The translations under genes and the position numbers were made by a program. From contig JAFXAB010000010.1 of assembly GCA_017522135.1 (NCBI GenBank), positions 1 to 36,630 on the forward strand: a stretch of DNA of 36,630 bases. The letters run 5' to 3'. The notes beneath the pieces were generated by a model that did no database searches, was not told the DNA's origin, and saw only the letters and a list, made by a program, of their open reading frames with translations. Source of the DNA: Bacteroidaceae bacterium (lineage in GTDB: Bacteria > Bacteroidota > Bacteroidia > Bacteroidales > Barnesiellaceae_A). Numbering within the stretch: position 1 is the first letter of the stretch; each line of letters opens with the position of its first letter. Shown in pieces: positions 1 to 9,503 of the stretch.

Positions 1-512
1 CATTTGATGTCGGGCTTGGATGCGTATAGAGAGTCTTGTTGTAGAAGTCTTGCGTGCAGAATATGGGCTTTTTCATGAGAGAAATCAAATCCATTGAAAC
101 CTTGTTGGCTCTTGAGCCATGTGTATAGAGGGTGTTCGTTTACGCCGTTTACTTCAATCTCTTGCAGTTGTGCAAAATGAGTGTCGTAGTTGAGTTGGCA
201 GAAAGCAGTAGTCTCTTCGTCGCTTTCGGGTGATTGTCCTCCAAATTGGTTGCATGGGAAATCAAGAATTTCAAGACCTTTACGGTTGTATTGCTTGTGA
301 AGATTTTCGAGTTGTGAGTATTGAGGGGTAAAACCACACCGAGTAGCTGTGTTGACGATGAGAACGACTTTTCCTTTGTAAGTGTCGAGAGGAAGAGTTG
401 TGTTGTCTTGTTGAGTTATTTGAAAGTCGTAGAGGTTGGTTGTATCTTGCTTATTGGAGCATGATAGTATAGATAGTGCCATGAGGGCAATGGTGATGAT
501 ACGTGTATACAT
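1..512 (-). CDS. Glutathione peroxidase family lipoprotein (3' end outside window)
   Basis: This is a thiol peroxidase of the glutathione peroxidase family, probably reducing hydroperoxides at the expense of a thioredoxin-type partner. The reading frame runs from ATG at 512-510 off the left edge, giving 170 visible residues. It begins with a lipoprotein signal (LSILSC, Cys18), so the enzyme should be membrane-anchored in the envelope. The family signature VNTATRCGFTPQY places the peroxidatic cysteine at Cys59; it is Cys, not selenocysteine. A second motif, FPCNQFGGQSP, follows at about residues 85-95. The last visible codons read PDIK followed by TG, exactly where family members continue with the WNF motif that supplies the catalytic Trp, so only a short C-terminus should be missing. 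It lies 26 bp after the thioredoxin gene and is probably co-transcribed with it. That neighbour is a plausible reductant. The family call is firm; the electron donor is inferred. Confidence 0.88.
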   Translation of the reverse strand, partial: MYTRIITIALMALSILSCSNKQDTTNLYDFQITQQDNTTLPLDTYKGKVVLIVNTATRCGFTPQYSQLENLHKQYNRKGLEILDFPCNQFGGQSPESDEETTAFCQLNYDTHFAQLQEIEVNGVNEHPLYTWLKSQQGFNGFDFSHEKAHILHARLLQQDSLYASKPDIK

Positions 513-538
513 GATTGTATGGTGTTAAAGAGTATGTT

Positions 539-961
539 TTATAATAGGATGTCGCGTATGAGTTTTTCAAATTCATCGGCCGAGTATGCACCAATAGTTC
601 CTTGAGGCTCGCCGTCGGTGGGACAGAATAGGAATGCGGGGATGGATGATACTCTGAATAGAGCGGCCAATTCTTTTTCTTTATCGACATCGACTTTGTA
701 AATAATGATTTTTCCTTTGTACTTAGAAGCCAAATTCTTGAGTATGGGTTCCATTTTACGGCAAGGAGCGCACCACTTGGCGTTGAAGTCTATAACGCAT
801 GGGATGGTGTCGTTGTAGGTCCATGATTGGGGGTTTTTCTCGTAGTTCCATATTTTTTCGAGAAATTGTTGCTTGTTGAGTTCAATGACTGATTGTGCAT
901 GTGAGAAAGATGCACACATTGCTATAAATAAAGATGTAATAATAAGTGCTGTTCTTTTCAT
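539..961 (-). CDS. Secreted thioredoxin-like protein
   Basis: The 140-residue protein has an N-terminal signal peptide (residues 1 to about 22, ending SHA-QS) and a single thioredoxin domain. The redox motif WCAPC is at residues 63-67, within DFNAKWCAPCRKMEP, and the cis-proline loop SSIPAF follows about 45 residues later. It should therefore act as a periplasmic dithiol oxidoreductase. It precedes the glutathione peroxidase by 26 bp on the same strand, and both are exported, suggesting an envelope peroxide-detoxification pair in which this thioredoxin reduces the peroxidase. A near-consensus promoter lies upstream at 1003-1034. The start is the ATG at 961, directly followed by the signal sequence. 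The pairing as enzyme and reductant is inference from gene order. Confidence 0.9.
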   Translation of the reverse strand: MKRTALIITSLFIAMCASFSHAQSVIELNKQQFLEKIWNYEKNPQSWTYNDTIPCVIDFNAKWCAPCRKMEPILKNLASKYKGKIIIYKVDVDKEKELAALFRVSSIPAFLFCPTDGEPQGTIGAYSADEFEKLIRDILL

Positions 962-1002
962 TTTTTGATATTTTATATGTTGTTTTATGTACTAAATTGT
1001 TT

Positions 1003-1034
1003 CAAAGATATATTATTCTTTGTCAAAAATCAAA
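1003..1034 (-). promoter_or_regulatory. Bacteroidetes promoter for trx-gpx unit
   Basis: On the minus strand a perfect -7 element TATCTTTG (1010-1003) is preceded by TTTG (1034-1031) with a 20-bp spacer. This matches the Bacteroidetes housekeeping consensus TTTG-N19-21-TAnnTTTG. The predicted transcription start is about 35 nt before the thioredoxin ATG. Confidence 0.72.
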
Positions 1035-1069
1035 TAATTTAATATTTATTACAAGAATGGGTGTGTTTG

Positions 1070-1101
1070 TTTGTAAATTTTTTCTGTTTTTTGTATCTTC
1101 G
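1070..1101 (+). promoter_or_regulatory. Promoter for the T9SS adhesin-like gene
   Basis: TTTG (1070-1073), a 20-bp spacer and TATCTTCG (1094-1101) match the Bacteroidetes consensus with one mismatch in the -7 box. The leader to the ATG at 1164 would be about 55 nt. It is divergent from the trx promoter, with 35 bp between the two. Confidence 0.6.
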
Positions 1102-1163
1102 CCCAAAACATGGTACAAAAGAGCGAAAATGAGATATATTTTTAAACCAAAAAACATAAAAGT

Positions 1164-3599
1164 ATGAAAAAAATTACCTTAATTCTATTTGCTGTTATGG
1201 CCATCTTGCCAATGATGGCACAGCCTATGCATGGCCGATGGAACACACGAGCAAGTGCTGCAAATGACGAGAGTATTGAGTGTGGAGCTATGCAGAGTGA
1301 ACCAATTGTTGTGATAGACGAGGACTTCTCGCTGTTTACAGCAGGAAGTGAGACAGCTCCTGACGATGAGGACATCACGACAAGTAATTATTATGTAAAG
1401 GATGAGTATACACACTTGCCCAAATGGATAGGATATAATGTGCATCAGGCCGGAGGCGTGTGTGCATTGTTGGCATGGACTGACGTGATGTATGGCTCGG
1501 GTTATGGACATATATCTACCCCCGAAAAGGAGTTGTATGGCGAGGTGACACTCACATTCAAGGCTCGTAGGGCGCATAGTAACCCCACTTCGGGACGTAT
1601 GTGGATAGCGTTGTGTAATAATTCTTATGGTATTATACAGGATACGACCTTTGCGCTGAAGGATGAGTGGCAAGAGTATGAGTGGGTGTTGACGAATACC
1701 GACTTTTCGGATCGCTGTATATTCCAGTTTACACCCCAACAGGGAGAGGCATTGGTGGATGATATAAAAGTGGTGCGCAACCGCACTATTATCCCTCCCG
1801 TAGAGGTGCTAAATCCGTTGAATAACTCGGAAACAGAGTTTATCGCACGCTGGAGAAAATCGGATTTGCCGGAGATAGATGGCTACTTGATGAATGTTTA
1901 TTATAAAGATTTTCCGGCTGAAGAAATAGAGTCGGGCAGTCTTGAGATAGACTTTGAGAGCATTAATGTGCTTGCCGATGGCAAGAGTATCGATACCGCC
2001 AATCCCGGTTATCCCGAGGGCTGGACTATAGATGTATCGACACATGGCGATGTAGATGTGCGTACCGATGAGGGATACTATAACTCGGGCAAGCAGGCAA
2101 TCTTCTTTGATGCCCCCGGTGATATTATAAGAACACCTGTAACACCTGCACCGATAAGCTGTATATCGTTCTGGGTGCGTCCTACCAATATGGAGCCTGA
2201 GAGTTATGAGTTCTCGCTTGTGGGTATTCAGGTGAAGCATACCGATGGTGATTGGGAGCGTATAGCCAATGTCCCCAACTACTGGATGGAGGAGAAAGGA
2301 GGCTACTATGTGCTGGATGGCGAAGTGGTAGGCGAGCAGATATATCAAGTGGAGATACTATGTGAGACATCGTATAAGGTAGATTTTGCCATCGATGATA
2401 TACGTATAGACTATGAAGTACAACCTGTTCCGTTCCCGTTGATAACCGATAAGTTCGTTACAGATACATTCTGTGTAGTGCAAGATATAGACCCCACGAA
2501 GGAGCATTTCTATAATGTGCGAGTGAAGGAGGGTGATATCGAATCGAAAAAGTCGAGTGATATGTGGGTAGATGGTCTTATAGGAGTTGTACCTACAGCC
2601 TTGCCTGCAACAGATGTAACAGAAACAAGCTTTACAGCCAATTGGGAGGCTATCAATACAGCCTCGGAGTATAAGCTGAGTGTAGACCAGACCATGTATA
2701 CCACCAAGAATGATGAGAATGTGGTGATGGTACATGAGGACTTCTCGGAATTGACAGAGGGTACAGTATTGTCGCCTCATGATGAGTGGACTATGGTGTA
2801 TAATATCAATGATATAGGCCGTACCGAGCTTGAGTGGTTGCTCACATCGCCCCAATGGATAAATGGCATGGCAGGTAGTAGAGGAACACACTCGACAGGT
2901 CTTGCCGGCTTGGTGTTGGGTCCCAAAATGAAGTTGGATGATTATGAAATAGAGGTTGTATTCTCGGCACGTAATACCAAGCGCGATGATGTGCTGTGGG
3001 TAATGTTGATGGAGGAGTATTACTCGACCAATGCTGTGGCAGCTCTATCGGTGCCTATGGCAAAAGTGGCCTTGATGACCGATACAGTGGTATTCCCGGC
3101 ACAAGATTGGGGTGACGCACCGTTGCGTATAGCATTTATGTGCGAAAAGGGCGGTAGTTTCTATATAGACGAAGTGAAAGTGTCGTGTAGAGTGCCTCAT
3201 AAAGGAACGCCGGTAGTGCGTCCGTATAAGTCGCTTATCAAGGCTGAGACTTCGCAAACCTTTACCGATATACCCGATTATGCGCCTACATATACTTATT
3301 GTGTAACAGCACGTCGCACTAAGAACTTTGTGGAGTATGTGTCGGAACCGTCGGAGCCTATAGTAGTGACATTGCCTACTGAGCTTGAGGCGGTAGAAGG
3401 CAACAACAATCGTGTATATGTGAGTGGTGAGGTCTTGCATGTGCAAGTGGCCAATGATGCACGAGTGGAGGTGTATAACTTGCAGGGTATGGTTGTAGCC
3501 TCGTTCAAAGCCATGGCCGGAGAAAATACCTATAGTGTGGCATCGGGTATGTATCTTGTCAAGATAGATGATAGCGTGTACAAGGTAGTAGTACGATAA
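1164..3599 (+). CDS. Large secreted jelly-roll/FN3 protein with T9SS type A sorting domain
   Basis: This 811-residue exported protein starts with a signal peptide (residues 1 to about 20, ending MMAQ). Three repeats of a choice-of-anchor or cleaved-adhesin-like jelly-roll follow, at roughly 50-205, 260-420 and 525-675. Each opens with an acidic-aromatic start (DEDFSLF, IDFES, HEDFSEL) and closes with a [V/I]D-[D/E]-[I/V]-[K/R] strand such as VDDIKVV, IDDIRID or IDEVKVS. Fibronectin III-like linkers sit between them (for example TSFTANWEAINTASEYKLS near 490). The last 60 residues form a T9SS type A sorting domain: VEVYNLQGMVV, then SGMYLVKIDD, ending KVVVR. The protein should be exported by the Sec pathway, then cross the outer membrane by T9SS and be anchored or released. 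No catalytic motif is visible; adhesion or ligand binding is the likely role. It is a single-gene unit between its own promoter and the 3620-3650 terminator. Confidence 0.85.
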   Translation: MKKITLILFAVMAILPMMAQPMHGRWNTRASAANDESIECGAMQSEPIVVIDEDFSLFTAGSETAPDDEDITTSNYYVKDEYTHLPKWIGYNVHQAGGVCALLAWTDVMYGSGYGHISTPEKELYGEVTLTFKARRAHSNPTSGRMWIALCNNSYGIIQDTTFALKDEWQEYEWVLTNTDFSDRCIFQFTPQQGEALVDDIKVVRNRTIIPPVEVLNPLNNSETEFIARWRKSDLPEIDGYLMNVYYKDFPAEEIESGSLEIDFESINVLADGKSIDTANPGYPEGWTIDVSTHGDVDVRTDEGYYNSGKQAIFFDAPGDIIRTPVTPAPISCISFWVRPTNMEPESYEFSLVGIQVKHTDGDWERIANVPNYWMEEKGGYYVLDGEVVGEQIYQVEILCETSYKVDFAIDDIRIDYEVQPVPFPLITDKFVTDTFCVVQDIDPTKEHFYNVRVKEGDIESKKSSDMWVDGLIGVVPTALPATDVTETSFTANWEAINTASEYKLSVDQTMYTTKNDENVVMVHEDFSELTEGTVLSPHDEWTMVYNINDIGRTELEWLLTSPQWINGMAGSRGTHSTGLAGLVLGPKMKLDDYEIEVVFSARNTKRDDVLWVMLMEEYYSTNAVAALSVPMAKVALMTDTVVFPAQDWGDAPLRIAFMCEKGGSFYIDEVKVSCRVPHKGTPVVRPYKSLIKAETSQTFTDIPDYAPTYTYCVTARRTKNFVEYVSEPSEPIVVTLPTELEAVEGNNNRVYVSGEVLHVQVANDARVEVYNLQGMVVASFKAMAGENTYSVASGMYLVKIDDSVYKVVVR

Positions 3600-3619
3600 C
3601 GTATTATTGTTATATACTC

Positions 3620-3650
3620 AAAAGGGGGTGCGCCAAACAGGCGCACCCCC
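3620..3650. terminator. Bidirectional intrinsic terminator
   Basis: A perfect 11-bp stem (3624-3634 with 3640-3650, GGGGGTGCGCC pairing) has a 5-nt loop and lies between two convergent genes. TTTT follows it on the minus strand (complement of 3620-3623) and TTGTATT on the plus strand, so it can stop both the adhesin-like gene and the transporter gene. It is stronger for the minus strand. Confidence 0.85.
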
Positions 3651-3674
3651 TTGTATTATAGAGTTGTATGGGAC

Positions 3675-5015
3675 TTAGATAATGCCCAACCCCTTGACAA
3701 AGATGTAAAGGATGATAACGGGCGCAACGTAGCGAACAAGAATGAAGAGTATGGGCAAAATCTTAACGGGAAGTTTGCCATAGTTGTTTATTTCGTTCTT
3801 GAAGAAATCGGGTTTCATGAACCAGCCTACAAAGATACAGGTAAAGAAACCACCCAAAGGCAATAGAATGTTGGCAGAGCCGAAGTCGTAGATGTCGAAT
3901 GTAGATGTGAATGTGCGACCGAATATCTCGATATTGAAGCCAACAAGGAGTGTAACCAGACTGAGTACAATGGTGATGCCTGTGGTGATGTAGGTAGCAA
4001 CCTTGCGAGATATTTTATGTTCTTCGCTGAGGTATGCTGTGAGCACCTCGTGGAATGATATAGTAGATGTGAGAGCAGCCAATGCGATGAGGATGAAGAA
4101 GATGGCCGACCACACAGGAGCTAAAGGCATACCTTTGAAAATCTCGGGCAGGGTGATAAAGATGAGGCTGGGGCCTTCGGTGGGTTGCAAACCGGCACTG
4201 AAAACAGCGGGGAAGATAACCAGACCGGCCAATGTAGCCACAAAGAGAGTGAGCAGAGATACGCTCAATGAAGTGCCAATGAGGTTGGTCTTCTCATTGA
4301 AATAAGAGGCGTATGTAATCATACAACCCATGCCCACCGACAGCGAGAAGAAAGCTTGTCCGGCAGCTTGGAAGAGTGTGTCGCTTGAGAATGCTTCCTT
4401 GAAGTCGGGTGTGAGGAAGAATCGATAACCCTCGGCAGCACCGGGCATGAACGCTACGCGGATGGCCATGAAGATGAGGATGATGAAAAGGATGGGCATC
4501 ATGATGTTGGATGCTTTCTCGATACCTTTCTCTACGCCACGAGCGATGATGAAGTGTGTGAGCAGGATGAATGCGATGGTGTATACAATGGGCCAATAAG
4601 AAGCTTGGAATGTTGCATATTGCTCGGCAAAAGGTATGCCACTGTTGTATAGCGAACCATTGATAGAGTTGACAAGGTAGTCGAGCGACCAACCGGCAAT
4701 GACGTAGTAGTATCCCGAGATGAATAGGGCGCAAAGGATGCCGTTGAAACCGAGTATCTGCCAAGGCTTGGAAAGCTCACGAAAACCGCCTACAGCGTTT
4801 TTGTGAGTTTTGCGACCAATGGCAAATTCGCACAGCATAACCGGGATGGCAATGATGAGAACGCACAGTAGATAAACAAGGAGGAATGCCGCACCGCCAT
4901 TTTCGCCGGCGAGGTAGGGGAAACGCCATATACTGCCCAATCCGATAGCACTACCGGCGGCAACGAGAATGGCACTGAGTTTGCCTCCAAAAGAGGCACG
5001 TTTTTCGGTACTCAT
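3675..5015 (-). CDS. Sodium:neurotransmitter symporter family transporter
   Basis: This 446-residue multi-pass inner-membrane protein belongs to the NSS/SNF family (LeuT fold). It should couple Na+ entry to uptake of an amino acid or related amine. The N-terminus carries the family hallmark: AGSAIGLGSIWRFPYLAGENGG (residues ~20-41) is the unwound TM1 that builds the Na+ and substrate sites. This is followed by FAIGR in TM2. Hydrophobic stretches continue to the C-terminus, giving an estimated 11 TM segments. The usual bacterial length is 440-510, so this is one of the shorter, intact forms. The ATG at 5015 directly precedes the conserved region. The substrate cannot be read from sequence. It ends against the shared terminator at 3620-3650. 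I found no clear promoter in the 5016-5121 gap. Confidence 0.92.
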   Translation of the reverse strand: MSTEKRASFGGKLSAILVAAGSAIGLGSIWRFPYLAGENGGAAFLLVYLLCVLIIAIPVMLCEFAIGRKTHKNAVGGFRELSKPWQILGFNGILCALFISGYYYVIAGWSLDYLVNSINGSLYNSGIPFAEQYATFQASYWPIVYTIAFILLTHFIIARGVEKGIEKASNIMMPILFIILIFMAIRVAFMPGAAEGYRFFLTPDFKEAFSSDTLFQAAGQAFFSLSVGMGCMITYASYFNEKTNLIGTSLSVSLLTLFVATLAGLVIFPAVFSAGLQPTEGPSLIFITLPEIFKGMPLAPVWSAIFFILIALAALTSTISFHEVLTAYLSEEHKISRKVATYITTGITIVLSLVTLLVGFNIEIFGRTFTSTFDIYDFGSANILLPLGGFFTCIFVGWFMKPDFFKNEINNYGKLPVKILPILFILVRYVAPVIILYIFVKGLGII

Positions 5016-5121
5016 AGGGAATTTAGATTGTTTGGATTATTTGTTATATTTTTGGTTGCTAAGTTAGTTAAATCTATTCTCTTTTTGATGATTTAGATTT
5101 ATGATTTAATGGTGAGAGGCA

Positions 5122-5619
5122 TTATTTTTCAGCCAAGCTCTTTAATTCATTAATCAATACTGATGCAATTTCTTCGTGCGAATCGGGGTATATGAGATGA
5201 ATAATAAATGTAGTTTCGGGGGTTTCGATGTGTATAGGCATATTCGTGAAGTTGCTTATAGATTCTTTCTTGCAGATTCTCTCAAATAATATTGAAAAGA
5301 TTTTACTTCGATATTCCTGTGGTAAAAGATGCGGCTTGTTGTTTTTGTTAAATTCTATATTGTTTTTGTCGTCGCAGAAAAAATATAGTATTGCATTGGG
5401 GTTTTCGCTCAGGAAGTTGAATAAAAAATTAGCAATCTTAGTGAGAGAACTAATGGAAATAGGATTGATGCCACTTATGCGTTCTAATACAACATCGTAA
5501 ATGTTAATCTGATTGATATGTTCAATTACCGAGTCGGGTAATATGTTTTTAGCAAAAACACTAAGGGCGACTCTTAAGTGGTCGCCCTTATCGGTATTTA
5601 GGTCAAATGAAATATTCAT
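5122..5619 (-). CDS. Uncharacterised 165-aa protein
   Basis: I do not recognise this protein with confidence. It has no signal peptide or membrane segment and should be cytosolic. An N-terminal strand-rich part (MNISFDLNTDKGDHLRVALS) is followed by a helix and the stretch NAILYFFCDDKNNIEF (around 94-109). A helical region with EYRSKIFSILFER comes next, then a final strand IIHLIYPD. The combination of a buried strand ending in CDD and a following basic helix is reminiscent of DUF6169-type Bacteroidetes proteins, but this is a weak impression. It starts 3 bp after the stop of a 45-codon ORF (TAATAAATG), so the two are very likely translationally coupled. The AT-rich base composition contrasts with neighbouring genes and suggests it may have been acquired. 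The function is unknown. Confidence 0.7.
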   Translation of the reverse strand: MNISFDLNTDKGDHLRVALSVFAKNILPDSVIEHINQINIYDVVLERISGINPISISSLTKIANFLFNFLSENPNAILYFFCDDKNNIEFNKNNKPHLLPQEYRSKIFSILFERICKKESISNFTNMPIHIETPETTFIIHLIYPDSHEEIASVLINELKSLAEK

Positions 5620-5622
5620 TTA

Positions 5623-5760
5623 TTATATGTTCATTGTTACGGTACACTTCTTTGTTTGCTTAAGCGATTCTACTTTTTCCTGTTTCAAATCTCGAAGAAA
5701 GTTACAGAAATCAGTAGTCTTTTGAGAATTACTTTTGATAGTTGTAACTTTTGTTTTCAT
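5623..5760 (-). CDS. Small 45-aa basic protein preceding the 165-aa gene
   Basis: The frame ATG (5760) to TAA (5623) encodes 45 residues beginning MKTKVTTIKSNSQ. It contains a short amphipathic helix (TTDFCNFLRDLKQEKVESLKQ minus its ends) and two cysteines. It is lysine-rich and has no signal peptide. Support for its being a real gene is contextual: its stop is separated by only 3 bp from the next ATG, a -7-like box lies about 27 bp upstream, and there is no other start for the downstream gene's transcript. It could be a small partner protein (antitoxin or adaptor size) or a leader peptide that couples translation. No family is recognised. Confidence 0.5.
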   Translation of the reverse strand: MKTKVTTIKSNSQKTTDFCNFLRDLKQEKVESLKQTKKCTVTMNI

Positions 5761-5786
5761 ATCTATACATCTTTACATTTATAACG

Positions 5787-5794
5787 CAAAAATA
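5787..5794 (-). promoter_or_regulatory. -7 element upstream of the 45-aa ORF
   Basis: TATTTTTG on the minus strand fits TAnnTTTG and sits 26 bp before the 45-aa ORF start. No TTTG is visible at the expected distance upstream, only an A-rich stretch, so the promoter is incomplete on paper. Confidence 0.4.
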
Positions 5795-5873
5795 GTGATT
5801 ATAATGAAGATAAAAAAGGAATGGAGTGTGAATTGTGAGAGGTTTAATATAAATTAACCTTTCGGGTGGGCGT

Positions 5874-5906
5874 AAAAAATAGGATGGTCTCGGTTGAAAC
5901 CATCCT
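5874..5906 (-). terminator. Intrinsic terminator after the GH97 gene
   Basis: On the minus strand an 8-bp perfect stem (5906-5899 with 5888-5881, AGGATGGT complement) is followed by A and six T residues (5879-5874). It lies 25 bp past the GH97 stop and closes the nuclease/GH97 unit. Confidence 0.8.
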
Positions 5907-5931
5907 AAATAAATGATGCTAAGTTGTTGAT

Positions 5932-8142
<2,211 letters not shown>

Positions 8143-9183
8143 TTATTGCGCGATTTTGGCCAAATATATGATAACGGGGAAGTGGTCGCTGTATCCGTTA
8201 AGGTAACGGCCCGATGCGTGAGTGCGCTTGGGGTAGCCTTTGTACTTGCCACTGCTCTGCTTGAGGAAGTCTTTGTTGAAAATCTCGGATTTGAAGAATT
8301 TGAGTGTCGATCGATCATTGCCTACGAGGTTGGCCGAAACGATGATTTGGTCGAACAAGTTCCACTTACCTTGGTATCCGAGTGTACCAAATCCTTTTTC
8401 GTGCAGTCGCCACATGGTGTTGAAGTATCCACCATCGGCAACCTCTTCGGGATTCATTACAGCACCGAGAACAGATGCGCAACTCTTGTTGTCGGGGTCG
8501 TCGTTGAGGTCGCCCATGATGATAACTTTAGAGTCGGGGTCGGCAGCCAATACCGAGTCGGCTAAGTGGCGCGAAAGGGCAGCTGCGGCTTCACGACGGC
8601 ATCTTGATTGTTCTTCACCACCGAGTCGCGAAGGCCAGTGGTTGACGATGACGTGTATGCGCTCGCCGGCCATGCGACCACTGACGAGGAGCTGGTCGCG
8701 TGTGAGAGTGTTTGGCGAACATTCGATGTGAAGGCGTACGCTGATAGCCGTATCGACCTCAAATTGGTCACGGTCGTATATCATACCCACATCGACACCG
8801 CGGCGGTCGGGGCTGTCGAAGTGAACGATGTCGTAGTTGCGGAGTGCAAGGTCGTCGGTTTTGATAAGGTCTTCGAGGACTTGACGGTTTTCTATTTCAC
8901 TTACACCGATAAGAGCCGGTCCGTTGGGGCAGAACTTGTCGGTTGCAAGTTTGCTTATAGCGTATGCCAGGTTTTTGAGTTTGTTGGTATATTTGAGAGA
9001 TCCCCAACGATAGTTTCCGTCGGGGAGGAACTCCTCGTCGTTAGTATCGGGGTTGTTGATGGTGTCAAAAAGATTTTCGAGATTGTAGAAAGCAACTGAG
9101 TATACAGCAACTTTGTTTTGTTGAGCAAATGTCAAAGTTGAAAATAAGATGCTCACAATGAGTAAGATTGTTGTTCTTTTCAT
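8143..9183 (-). CDS. Secreted endonuclease/exonuclease/phosphatase family hydrolase
   Basis: This is a 346-residue exported member of the Mg2+-dependent EEP (DNase I/ExoIII-like) superfamily, with a signal peptide of about 20 residues (TLTFA-QQ). The fold's catalytic residues are in order: N35 and E37 (FYNLENLFD), E96 (GVSEIENR), H182 (VNHWPSR), D225 and N227 (MGDLNDDP), and D333-H334 (GYSDHFP). These bind metal and hydrolyse a phosphodiester or phosphomonoester. The substrate could be DNA, RNA, a nucleotide or a phospholipid headgroup; sequence alone does not decide. It is first in a minus-strand unit with GH97 and divergent from the TonB/DUF5689/OB-repeat operon 320 bp away. Because those lipoproteins have nucleic-acid-binding-type folds, an extracytoplasmic nuclease role is favoured, by inference. 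A weak -7 box (TATATTTA, 9224-9217) is the only promoter signal seen. Confidence 0.9.
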   Translation of the reverse strand: MKRTTILLIVSILFSTLTFAQQNKVAVYSVAFYNLENLFDTINNPDTNDEEFLPDGNYRWGSLKYTNKLKNLAYAISKLATDKFCPNGPALIGVSEIENRQVLEDLIKTDDLALRNYDIVHFDSPDRRGVDVGMIYDRDQFEVDTAISVRLHIECSPNTLTRDQLLVSGRMAGERIHVIVNHWPSRLGGEEQSRCRREAAAALSRHLADSVLAADPDSKVIIMGDLNDDPDNKSCASVLGAVMNPEEVADGGYFNTMWRLHEKGFGTLGYQGKWNLFDQIIVSANLVGNDRSTLKFFKSEIFNKDFLKQSSGKYKGYPKRTHASGRYLNGYSDHFPVIIYLAKIAQ

Positions 9184-9503
9184 GTTATGTATGTTTTGGC
9201 AATATATTTTGGGGTGTAAATATACATTATAATTATGACAAAATGGAAGTTTGTGATGTTAAAAATGCAGTGTTTAGTGTATAGAATTATGTATATAGTG
9301 GAGTAATGAATGGATAGGGCGTGTTGTTGTTGAAAAATAAGCCGTATAAAATAGGAAAAGTGGAAAAAAATTCTTTAATTTGCAATTCTGATTTATATGC
9401 AAAGGAGTGCTTGTGCGTATAGAATTGAAATGAATAGAATGTAAAAAGAGAAAATTAATAAAGAAAATAAAATATAAGAATCAAAAAATTAAAAGCTTTT
9501 CTT
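9184..9503. other. Divergent intergenic region, nuclease/TonB receptor
   Basis: This 320-bp AT-rich region must hold promoters for both divergent units, but no consensus promoter is clear. Candidates are TATATTTA (9224-9217, minus) and TTAATTTG (9375-9382, plus), each with one mismatch in the -7 box and neither with a good TTTG at about 20 bp. A 10-bp direct repeat GTATAGAATT occurs at 9279-9288 and 9417-9426. No ORF of note is present. The poor match to the housekeeping consensus could mean control by an alternative sigma factor or activator. Confidence 0.4.
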
